From Streptomyces finlayi (GTDB lineage Bacteria; Actinomycetota; Actinomycetes; Streptomycetales; Streptomycetaceae): a stretch of DNA of 64,000 nt. The stretch is taken from contig NZ_CP045702.1 in assembly GCF_014216315.1 (NCBI RefSeq), positions 6,324,001-6,388,000 on the forward strand, given 5' to 3'. How positions within the stretch are numbered: the first letter of the stretch is position 1; each line of letters opens with the position of its first letter. Of this stretch, positions 8,881 through 16,390 are shown one piece after another. The notes under the pieces are model-generated. The model did not search any database, had not been told where the DNA came from, and saw nothing but the letters and a program-made list of their open reading frames with translations. Position numbers and translations under genes: made by a program.

Positions 8881-9825
8881 TTGAACAGCAACACCTTCCG
8901 CCTCGCCGCCCTGGCGGTCGCCGCCGCCCCTGTCGTGCTGCTCGTCGCCGTTCCCGCGCAGGCCGCACCCGCGACCACGGTCACCGGCGACGGAAAGGCG
9001 AGTGCGGTCGTCCTCCGCACCGCGCTCGATGTCTCACTCGTCAACAAGACGGTCAACGTTCCGCTGAGGGCCACGCTCAACGAGGTGCGGGCTCCCGCGA
9101 GCGCCGAGGAGACCGCGCTCAGCGTCCGGCTCGACGGTGTGGACGGGGGAAACCCCTTCAGCCTCCTGAAGGCCGATGTGGCCACGGCGAAGGCGACTGT
9201 CGACGAACACAGGGCCGAGGGTCGCTCCAACCTCGCGAAGGCCACCGTCCATGTGCCCGGACTGCCGCTTCTCTCGCTCATCGAGGTCGAGAAGGTCACC
9301 TCCAGCGCCGTCTGCGAGGTCGGCCGCAAGCCGGTGGCGGAGTCCAACGTGCTCGGGCACGTCTCGGTGCTCGGCAAGAAGGTCACGCTCACGGCGGGCG
9401 GGACCACCGACGTGCAGGTTCCCGGGGTCGGTGAAGTGACCCTCGACCTGTCGAGGACGACGACCACCTCACGTACCGCGGCGGCCGTCGCGCTGCAGCT
9501 CAAGGTGTCGGTGAATCCGCTCGAGCTCAACGTCGCCGAGGTGTACGGAGAGGTGACGCTGGCCGAGGCGACCTGCGAGACGCCGAAGGCTCCCGAGAAG
9601 CCGAGTGACACCACCGGCGGCACCACCGGTGGTTCGACGGGCGGTTCGTCCGGCGGTGAAGTGAAGCCGCAGACCGGATCCGACCCCGCTCCCGCCGCGG
9701 AGAAGCCGAACCTCGCCGAGACCGGCGGCAGTTCCACGACCCCGTACATCGCGGGCGGTGCGGCGCTGCTGCTGGCCGTCGGCGCCGCGGCCACCGTCGT
9801 GGCACGCAGGCGCACCCAGGGCTGA
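8881..9825 (+). CDS. SCO1860-family LAETG-anchored secreted protein
   Basis: About 314 residues from a TTG start. The N-terminus is a classical signal peptide (TFRLAALAVAAAPVVLLVA, then PAQA cleavage). A body of about 210 residues with beta-strand character and few Cys follows. Then comes a Gly/Thr/Ser-rich linker (TTGGSTGGSSGG) and a C-terminal sorting signal: LAETGGSS, a hydrophobic helix and RRRTQG. This predicts cell-wall attachment by a class E sortase, which recognises LAXTG. The start is uncertain: ATG at 8824 and GTG at 8704 are in frame, but only the TTG gives a normal signal peptide. Function unknown. Confidence 0.85.
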   Translation: MNSNTFRLAALAVAAAPVVLLVAVPAQAAPATTVTGDGKASAVVLRTALDVSLVNKTVNVPLRATLNEVRAPASAEETALSVRLDGVDGGNPFSLLKADVATAKATVDEHRAEGRSNLAKATVHVPGLPLLSLIEVEKVTSSAVCEVGRKPVAESNVLGHVSVLGKKVTLTAGGTTDVQVPGVGEVTLDLSRTTTTSRTAAAVALQLKVSVNPLELNVAEVYGEVTLAEATCETPKAPEKPSDTTGGTTGGSTGGSSGGEVKPQTGSDPAPAAEKPNLAETGGSSTTPYIAGGAALLLAVGAAATVVARRRTQG

Positions 9826-9834
9826 CAGCGGGCT

Positions 9835-9874
9835 GCCGGACGGGCCGGAAGAAGGAGGAACCGGCCCGTCCGGC
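9835..9874. terminator. bidirectional terminator hairpin
   Basis: A perfect 14-bp inverted repeat (GCCGGACGGGCCGG and its complement) around a 12-base loop, between the convergent LAETG protein and the cobC-type gene. It probably serves both strands. Confidence 0.7.
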
Positions 9875-9919
9875 GGTACCCGGCGACTCCGGGGCGGCCA
9901 CGAGTGCTCCAGGCAGTGC

Positions 9920-11455
9920 CTACGGTCTCCGGGGCAGTGCCTGGAGCGCCTGGTCGAACGCCTGGAGGAAACGGTTGGTCGTCGCGCGGTCCCGCACGGC
10001 CAGCCTCAGCCACTCCGGCCCGAGCCCCGGAAAGGTGTCACCGCGCCGTGCCGCGAACCCCAGGCACCGCAGCCGCTCCCGGATCTCGACCGCCCGCTCC
10101 ACCCGGAGCAGGATGAACGGCCCCCGGGCAGGCTCGACCACCCGTATCTCGGCGAACTCCGCCAGACCGGCCAGCAGATGGGCGCGGTCCACCGTGACGC
10201 GGTCGGCCGCCGCCGCCGCCTCGGCCAGCGCCCGCGGCTCCATGCACGCCTCGGCCGCCGCCAGCGCGGGGGAGGACACCGGCCACAGGGGCTGGGCCTC
10301 CTGAAGGAGGGCGATCGTCGCCGGTTCGGCCAGAACGTAGCCGATCCGGAGCCCGGCGAGCCCCCAGGTCTTGGTGAGACTGCGCAGGACGACGAGCCCG
10401 GGAACGTCCGTCCGCCCGCAGAGCGCCTCCCGCTCGCCCGGCACCGCGTCCATGAACGCCTCGTCGACCACCAGCGTCCGGCCGGGACGGGCCAGCTTCT
10501 CCAGGACGCCCGCCGGATGGAGCACCGACGTCGGATTGGTCGGATTGCCGATCACCACCAGATCGGCGTCGTCGGGCACCGCCGCAGGGTCCAGCACGAA
10601 GCCGTCCTCGGGGCGCAGCAGGACCCGCCCCACCTCGTGCCCGGCCGCCCGCAGGGCCGCCTCCGGCTCGGTGAACTGAGGGTGCACGACGACCGGCCGC
10701 CGGGCGGGCAGCGCACGGGCGATCAGGACGAACGCCTCGGCCGCGCCCGCCGTCAGCAACACCCGTTCCACCGGCAGCCCGTGCCGCGCGGCGACCGCCG
10801 CCCGTGCGGGCCGCCCGTCCGGATAGGCCGCCAGCGAGCCCAGGGACTGGGCGATCCGCTCCCGCAGCCAGCCGGGGGGTGTGCCGGTGCGTACGTTCAC
10901 GGCGAGGTCGGTCAGATCGTGGCCGCGTACTTCCGCGTCACCGTGATGGCGCAGATCGGGCACGGTGGCATCGAGGTCCTGCGTGGGGGGCTTCATGGCA
11001 GCCATGGTGAACGGCCGGGAGCCGTACGTCACCGGGGCAGCGGACATCGATTCGGCGACGAAACGCCGGACCACCGCGCAGGTCACCGCGGAGGAACCCC
11101 CACCCACGGGCGCCGACTTCCGTTTCGCGACGAGCAGTTCGCCCCCGCCGGTCAGCGCGGCGGCCTCGGCGACCGACGCCGTGCCCGTCGCGTCCCGTAC
11201 CGCACCGGAAGGATGCGGCACCCGCACCCGGGCCAGCTCCTGCGCCCGATGGGCGCGCACCGGTACCCCGAGACCGGCCGCCGCGCCCACGATGCCCGGT
11301 TCGTCCGCCTTCGAGTCGACGGTGGCCAGTTCCGCGAGCTCGGCCGGGTCGAGCCCGGCCGCGCGAAGGGTCCGGAGGACCAACTCCAGGACCTCGTCGG
11401 CCGGAGCCCCTTTGCGGGCGCCGACGCCCACGACGAGGGAGGCGGGGCGGTTCAC
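9920..11455 (-). CDS. cobC: fused CbiG C-terminal domain and CobC-type PLP decarboxylase
   Basis: 511 residues in two modules. Residues 1-135 match the C-terminal domain of CbiG/CobE (GVGARKGAPADEVLELVL, TVDSKADEPGI, VAEAAAL, LLVAKRKSAPV), which in CbiG opens the cobalt-precorrin-5A lactone together with another domain. Residues 150-511 are a fold-type I PLP enzyme of the CobC/CobD(Salmonella) group, which makes (R)-1-amino-2-propanol phosphate. It shows VIGNPTNPTSVL, VDEAFMD and the Schiff-base lysine in LRSLTKTWGLAGLRIGY. GTG or ATG usage at the start is not otherwise constrained. Cobalamin genes lie 0.9 kb upstream, separated by a zip gene on the other strand. Confidence 0.88.
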   Translation of the reverse strand: MNRPASLVVGVGARKGAPADEVLELVLRTLRAAGLDPAELAELATVDSKADEPGIVGAAAGLGVPVRAHRAQELARVRVPHPSGAVRDATGTASVAEAAALTGGGELLVAKRKSAPVGGGSSAVTCAVVRRFVAESMSAAPVTYGSRPFTMAAMKPPTQDLDATVPDLRHHGDAEVRGHDLTDLAVNVRTGTPPGWLRERIAQSLGSLAAYPDGRPARAAVAARHGLPVERVLLTAGAAEAFVLIARALPARRPVVVHPQFTEPEAALRAAGHEVGRVLLRPEDGFVLDPAAVPDDADLVVIGNPTNPTSVLHPAGVLEKLARPGRTLVVDEAFMDAVPGEREALCGRTDVPGLVVLRSLTKTWGLAGLRIGYVLAEPATIALLQEAQPLWPVSSPALAAAEACMEPRALAEAAAAADRVTVDRAHLLAGLAEFAEIRVVEPARGPFILLRVERAVEIRERLRCLGFAARRGDTFPGLGPEWLRLAVRDRATTNRFLQAFDQALQALPRRP

Positions 11456-11565
11456 GGTACGGAGACCTCTCGTACGAGGGAACCCTGAGCACGGGTCACG
11501 GGAACCGTGTCGGGTGAGGGCGCCCTGAGATGCGCGCGGGGGTGCGGATCGGCTAGCAAGGGGCC

Positions 11566-12291
11566 ATGGCGGTGTTCGTCGCGCTCGGCGCGTTCCTGAT
11601 GACTCTGGCCGGCGGCTGGGTCGCTCAACGCGTCACCGACCGCCGCCACCTGGTGCTCGGCCTCGCGGGCGGGCTGATGCTCGGCGTGGTCGGACTCGAC
11701 CTCCTGCCCGAGGCGATCGGGGCCGCGGGCGGCGAGGTCTTCGGTGTACCGGCAGCCCTTCTGCTCTTCGTGGGCGGCTTCCTGGTGGCTCATCTGGTCG
11801 AGCGGCTGCTCGCCGGACGCCAGGCGGCACACGGCGCGGGCGGCGACGAACGGGTGCCGCAGGTCGGCCTGACCGCGGCGGCCGCGATGGTGGGCCACAG
11901 CCTCATGGACGGCATCGCGCTCGGCGCCGCGTTCCAGGTCGGCGGCGGCATGGGAGCGGCCGTCGCGCTCGCCGTCATCACCCATGACTTCGCCGACGGA
12001 TTCAACACGTACACGCTCACCAGGCTCTACGGGAACGCCCGCCGCAAGGCGCTGCTCATGCTCTTCGCGGACGCGCTGGCTCCGATCGTGGGCGCGGCGA
12101 CGACACTGCTGTTCACCCTTCCGGAGGAACTGCTCGGCTGCTATCTCGGCTTCTTCGGCGGCGCCCTGCTCTACCTCGCCGCCGCCGAGATCCTGCCCGA
12201 GGCGCACCACACCCACCCGGCCCGCTCGACCCTGCTGTGCACGGTCGCCGGGGTGGGCTTCATCTGGCTGGTCGTGGGCGTCGCCGAGTGA
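11566..12291 (+). CDS. ZIP family metal transporter
   Basis: A 241-residue integral membrane protein with about seven to eight hydrophobic segments. The signature intramembrane metal sites are visible: MVGHSLMDGIALG in TM4 and VITHDFADGFNTY in TM5. A His/Asp-containing loop (AAHGAGGDERV) sits between TM3 and TM4. Divalent metal import (Zn, Mn, Fe or Co) is the family role. It lies between cobC and the cob operon, so cobalt or zinc supply for corrin metalation is possible but unproven. Confidence 0.9.
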   Translation: MAVFVALGAFLMTLAGGWVAQRVTDRRHLVLGLAGGLMLGVVGLDLLPEAIGAAGGEVFGVPAALLLFVGGFLVAHLVERLLAGRQAAHGAGGDERVPQVGLTAAAAMVGHSLMDGIALGAAFQVGGGMGAAVALAVITHDFADGFNTYTLTRLYGNARRKALLMLFADALAPIVGAATTLLFTLPEELLGCYLGFFGGALLYLAAAEILPEAHHTHPARSTLLCTVAGVGFIWLVVGVAE

Positions 12292-12353
12292 GTGCGGCGC
12301 CACCGGACGGACTGCGGCACCCGCACTCATCCGTTCATCTCCCGCACTTCTCC

Positions 12354-12389
12354 CCGCAACTGATCCCGCAACTGATCCCGCAACTCATC
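12354..12389. repeat. 12-bp tandem repeat, three copies
   Basis: Three consecutive 12-base units, CCGCAACTGATC twice and CCGCAACTCATC once, ending over the stop codon of the cobB-type gene. The copies are identical except for one base. A small slippage product with no evident function. Confidence 0.8.
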
Positions 12390-13767
12390 CCCGGCACTTC
12401 TCCACGAAGCGCCAGGCCACACCCGGCGACGCCGCCCAGTGGGTGTGCAGATAGCTCGCGTGCACGCCCCCCTGCACGAACCCCTCCAGCCGCCGCTCCG
12501 GCTGATGCATGCCCCAGGCCGGTGTGGGCCCGGCACCGGGCTCCAGCACCGTCCGGTGGAACTCGTGGCCGCGCATCCGGCTACCCGCCACCGCCAGCAC
12601 ACTGTCGGACACCGCCACCGCCTGCCGGTAGCCGAGTGTCAGCCGCTCCGACATCCGGGCCTCCGCGTCCAGCACCCCGCACATCGGGCGGCCGTCGAGC
12701 TCGCGCGCCAGATACAGGAGACCGGCGCACTCGGCGGCCACGGGGCCGCCGCTCCGGGCCAGTTCCGTCACCGCGAGCCGCAGCGGCTCGTTCGCCGACA
12801 GTTCCGGCGCGTACATCTCGGGGAAACCGCCGCCTATGACGAGCCCCGACGTGCCCGGGGGGAGCTTCTCGTCGCGCAGCGGGTCGAAGACGACGACGTC
12901 GGCGCCCGCCGCCGTGAGCAGCTCGGCGTGTTCGGCGTACGCGAACGTGAACGCCGCTCCGCCCGCCACGGCCACCACGGGCCGCGCACCAGCCACGGCC
13001 ACCACGGGCCGCGCACCCGTCACCGGTTCCTGATCGTCGGCCGGCTGCGGCTCCCAGACCTCGTCCGGCAGCGGCGGCGCCGTCCTGGCCAGCGCCATCA
13101 GGGCGTCCAGATCGCAGCCGGCCCGGACCCGGTCGGCCATCGCCCGTACCGCGTCGAGCGCGTCCGTGGTCCGCTCGGCCACCGGGACGAGACCGAGGTG
13201 GCGCGACGGTGTCGCCATCTGCGCGGCCCGCCGCAGCACGCCGAGCACCGGGAGGCCCGACTCGTCGAGCGCCTCGCGCAGCAACGCCTCGTGCCGGTCG
13301 GACGCCACCTTGTTCAGGATCACCCCGCCGATACGCACCCGCGGGTCCCAGGACGCGAAACCGTGCACCAGCGCCGCCACCGAACGCGACTGCGAGGAGG
13401 CGTCGACCACGAGCACCACGGGCGCCCGGAGCAGCTTGGACACCTGGGCGGTCGATGCCAGCTCGCCCTGCCCCGAAGCGCCGTCGTACAGCCCCATGAC
13501 GCCCTCGATCACCGCGAGGTCGCAGCCGCTCGCCCCATGGGCGAACAGCGGGGCGATCAGCTCGGGACCGCACATGTACGCGTCGAGATTGCGCCCCGGG
13601 CGTCCGGTCGCCAGCGCGTGGTACCCGGGGTCGATGTAGTCCGGTCCCACCTTGTGCGGGGACACGGCGAGCCCGCGGCCCGCGAAGGCCGCCATCAGCC
13701 CCGTGGCCACGGTGGTCTTGCCGCTGCCCGACGCCGGGGCGGCGATGACCAGGCGGGGAACGCTCAC
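12385..13767 (-). CDS. cobB: cobyrinic acid a,c-diamide synthase (CobB/CbiA)
   Basis: About 460 residues. The N-terminal P-loop GTPase-like dethiobiotin-synthetase-type domain shows ASGSGKTTVATGLMAAF, and the C-terminal class I glutamine amidotransferase-like domain has the nucleophile in VAAECAGLLYLA. It amidates the a and c side chains of the corrin ring using ATP and glutamine. The GTG at 13767 overlaps the cobO stop as GTGA, implying translational coupling; it is the last gene of the cob operon. A 9-residue segment (GARPVVAVA) is duplicated in the interdomain linker. Confidence 0.93.
   Translation of the reverse strand: MSVPRLVIAAPASGSGKTTVATGLMAAFAGRGLAVSPHKVGPDYIDPGYHALATGRPGRNLDAYMCGPELIAPLFAHGASGCDLAVIEGVMGLYDGASGQGELASTAQVSKLLRAPVVLVVDASSQSRSVAALVHGFASWDPRVRIGGVILNKVASDRHEALLREALDESGLPVLGVLRRAAQMATPSRHLGLVPVAERTTDALDAVRAMADRVRAGCDLDALMALARTAPPLPDEVWEPQPADDQEPVTGARPVVAVAGARPVVAVAGGAAFTFAYAEHAELLTAAGADVVVFDPLRDEKLPPGTSGLVIGGGFPEMYAPELSANEPLRLAVTELARSGGPVAAECAGLLYLARELDGRPMCGVLDAEARMSERLTLGYRQAVAVSDSVLAVAGSRMRGHEFHRTVLEPGAGPTPAWGMHQPERRLEGFVQGGVHASYLHTHWAASPGVAWRFVEKCRG
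12965..13018. repeat. 27-bp in-frame tandem duplication within cobB
   Basis: Two head-to-tail copies of a 27-base unit (starting GCCACGGCCACCACGG), each coding for GARPVVAVA in the linker of the diamide synthase. The period is a multiple of three, so the frame is kept. Confidence 0.85.
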
Positions 13768-14363
13768 CACTCGATGCCCCTCTGGCCCTTCTGACCGGCG
13801 TCCATCGGGTGCTTGACCTTCGACATGTCGGTCACCAGATCGGCGGCCTCGATCAGTTCGTCCGGAGCGTTGCGCCCCGTGATCACCACATGCTGCGTCC
13901 CGGGACGGTCACGCATCACCTGGACGACCTCGTCGGTGTCGATCCAGCCCCAGCGCATCGGGTAGGCGAACTCGTCGAGGACGTACAGCTTGTACGTCTC
14001 GGCGGCCAGATCGCGCTTGACCTGCTCCCAGCCCTCGCGGGCCTTCTCCTCGTTGTCGAGCTGGTTGTCCCGCTGGACCCAGGACCAGCCCTCACCCATC
14101 TTGTGCCAGTCGACGGTGCCGCCCTCGCCGCTCGCACCGAGCACCTTGAGGGCGTTCTCCTCGCCGACCTTCCACTTCGCGGACTTCACGAACTGGAACA
14201 CCCCGATCGGCCAGCCCTGGTTCCAGGCGCGCAGCGCGAGACCGAAGGCCGCCGTCGACTTCCCCTTGCCGACGCCCGTGTGGACGAACAGCAGCGGCCG
14301 GTTGCGCCGCTGACGGGTGGTGAGACCGTCGTCCGGCACCGATGTCGGCTGTCCCTGTGGCAT
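13764..14363 (-). CDS. cobO: cob(I)yrinic acid a,c-diamide adenosyltransferase CobO
   Basis: A 199-residue CobA/CobO-type (BtuR) corrinoid adenosyltransferase that attaches the 5'-deoxyadenosyl ligand. The P-loop VHTGVGKGKSTAAFGLALRA and the typical YVLDEFAYPMRWGWI and VVITGRNAPDELIEAADLVT segments are clear, and length fits. Its start overlaps the upstream stop as TAATG, and its stop overlaps the cobB start, so it is embedded in a coupled operon. Confidence 0.96.
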   Translation of the reverse strand: MPQGQPTSVPDDGLTTRQRRNRPLLFVHTGVGKGKSTAAFGLALRAWNQGWPIGVFQFVKSAKWKVGEENALKVLGASGEGGTVDWHKMGEGWSWVQRDNQLDNEEKAREGWEQVKRDLAAETYKLYVLDEFAYPMRWGWIDTDEVVQVMRDRPGTQHVVITGRNAPDELIEAADLVTDMSKVKHPMDAGQKGQRGIEW

Positions 14364-16390
14364 TAAGCGGCCCTCCCGGCTGCGGATACGTCTTTCACGA
14401 GCCCGACGATGGTGTCGGCCCGCAGTTCGTCGAGCGTGACGGCGCTGCCGCCCAGATCCCTGGCGAGCTGTGCGGCGAGCCCGAGCCGCACGATCCCCGA
14501 CTCGCAGTCCACGACGACGGACGCGGTCCCCTCGGCGGCGTGCAGCCGCCCCGCCCGCGCCGCGAGCGCCAGCGGGTCGGGGCCCCCCGTCGCCCGCCCG
14601 TCCGTCACCACGAGCAGCAACGGCCGCCGCGAGGGGTCACGCAGCCGCTCCACCCGCAGCACGTCATGGGCCTTCAGCAGCCCGGCGGCCAGCGGGGTTC
14701 GCCCGCCGGTCGGCAGCGACTCCAGCCGCGCGGCCGCCGCGTCCACGGACGATGTCGGCGGCAGCACCACCTCGGCGTCCTTGCCCCGGAAGGTGATCAG
14801 TCCGACCTTGTCGCGCCGCTGGTAGGCGTCCAGCAGCAGCGACATCACGGCGCCCTTCACGGCGCTCATCCGCTGCCGGGCCGCCATCGACCCGGATGCG
14901 TCCACGACGAACAGCACGAGGTTTCCCTCGCGTCCCTCCCGCGTCGCCTGCCGCAGATCGTCGCGCCGGACCACGAGCCCCCGCCCTGTCCGGCCCCTGG
15001 CCCGCTGATGCGGAGCTGCCGCCTGCACGGTCGCCGCCAGGTGCAGCTTCGTCAGCGCCCCTTGCGGCCGTCGCGACCCGGTCGTACGGCCGTGCTCGGT
15101 ACGCGCCCGGGAGCGCCGTCCCGCCGCTCCCTCGCCGAGTCCCGGCACGCTCAGCATCTTCGTACGGAACGGCTCGGCAGCCCGTACCGGCTGCTGCTCC
15201 CCGCCACCGGACGGCCGCCCCTGCCCGGGCGCGTCGCCACCGCTCTCCGGCTGCTGATCCGGCGTGTCGGCTCCGGCGGGACCCTCGGGCCCATCGCTCT
15301 GCGGGGGCACCCCTCCGCCTCCGCCGCCGTCCGGGCCGTCCGGGCCGCTGTCGTCCCCATCCCCATCCCCATCCGGTGCGGCGTCCCGGAGGGTGTCGTC
15401 CAGCTTGTCCTCGTCGAGCCCCGGCGCGTCGAACGGATTGCGCCGGCGCCGGTGGGGCAGCGCGAGCAGCGCCGCCTGGCGCACGTCCTCGGCGAGCACC
15501 TCCCCGCGCCCGGCCCAGGCGGCCAGAGCGGTGGCGGTGCGCGCCATGACGATGTCGGCACGCATCCCGTCCACCTCGAAGGCGGCACAGGTCGCCGCGA
15601 TCTGCCGCAACACACCGTCGCCGAGGACGACATGGGGCAGCAGGGCACGCGCGGCGGCGATCCGCCCGCGCAACTCCCCTTCCTCGTCCGCCCATCGGGC
15701 GGCGAAGCCGGCAGGGTCGTCGTCGTAGGCCAGCCTGCGCCGTACGACCTCGACCCGCAGATCGGTGTCGCGGGAGGCCGCGACCTCCACGGTGAGTCCG
15801 AACCGGTCCAGCAACTGCGGCCGCAGTTCGCCCTCTTCGGGGTTCATCGTCCCGACGAGCAGGAAACGCGCCGCGTGCCGTACGGACACGCCCTCGCGCT
15901 CGACGTACGAGGCGCCCATGGCGGCCGCGTCGAGCAGCAGGTCCACGAGGTGGTCGTGGAGCAGGTTGACCTCGTCGACGTACAGGATGCCGCGGTGCGC
16001 GTCGGCGAGGAGCCCCGGCTCGAACGCCTTCACGCCCTCGGAGAGCGCCCGCTCGATGTCAAGCGCCCCGACGAGCCGGTCCTCCGAGGCGCCGACGGGC
16101 AGTTCGACGGTCCGGGCCGCCCGCGACACACCCGCCGCGGTCCCGGTCTCATGGGGCCCATCGGGACACGCCGGGTCCGGTGCGACGGGGTCACACGAGA
16201 ACCGGCACCCCAGCACGACGGCGACCTCGGGCATGAGCGCCGCGAGCGCGCGCACAGCGGTGGACTTGGCAGTCCCCTTCTCCCCGCGCACGAGGACGCC
16301 GCCGACGGCAGGACTGACGGCGTTGAGCAGGAGCCCGAGCCGCAGATCGTCCTGTCCGACGATGGCGGTGAAGGGATAGGGCGTACTCAC
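14363..16390 (-). CDS. ChlI/ChlD-type AAA+ chelatase with VWA domain, putative cobaltochelatase subunit
   Basis: 675 residues fusing a BchI-like AAA+ ATPase to a BchD-like von Willebrand A domain. N-terminal Walker A is GVLVRGEKGTAKSTAVRAL, sensor and Mg-chelatase motifs are LYVDEVNLL and GTMNPEEGELRPQLLDRFGL. A Pro/Gly/Asp-rich low-complexity linker (residues about 330-420) leads to VWA with the MIDAS motif FVVDASGSMAARQRM. Actinobacteria lack photosynthesis, so together with CobN (not in the window) it probably drives cobalt insertion. Its position between cobQ and cobO supports that role. Confidence 0.88.
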   Translation of the reverse strand: MSTPYPFTAIVGQDDLRLGLLLNAVSPAVGGVLVRGEKGTAKSTAVRALAALMPEVAVVLGCRFSCDPVAPDPACPDGPHETGTAAGVSRAARTVELPVGASEDRLVGALDIERALSEGVKAFEPGLLADAHRGILYVDEVNLLHDHLVDLLLDAAAMGASYVEREGVSVRHAARFLLVGTMNPEEGELRPQLLDRFGLTVEVAASRDTDLRVEVVRRRLAYDDDPAGFAARWADEEGELRGRIAAARALLPHVVLGDGVLRQIAATCAAFEVDGMRADIVMARTATALAAWAGRGEVLAEDVRQAALLALPHRRRRNPFDAPGLDEDKLDDTLRDAAPDGDGDGDDSGPDGPDGGGGGGVPPQSDGPEGPAGADTPDQQPESGGDAPGQGRPSGGGEQQPVRAAEPFRTKMLSVPGLGEGAAGRRSRARTEHGRTTGSRRPQGALTKLHLAATVQAAAPHQRARGRTGRGLVVRRDDLRQATREGREGNLVLFVVDASGSMAARQRMSAVKGAVMSLLLDAYQRRDKVGLITFRGKDAEVVLPPTSSVDAAAARLESLPTGGRTPLAAGLLKAHDVLRVERLRDPSRRPLLLVVTDGRATGGPDPLALAARAGRLHAAEGTASVVVDCESGIVRLGLAAQLARDLGGSAVTLDELRADTIVGLVKDVSAAGRAA

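Noticed and set aside
7743..10013. 756-aa minus-strand open frame over the amidohydrolase and LAETG genes
   Set aside because: Low-complexity Ser/Ala/Arg composition, spans two genes and an intergenic region; shadow frame.
12354..12389. Short repeat array as a CRISPR
   Set aside because: Three contiguous 12-base units without spacers; simple tandem repeat.
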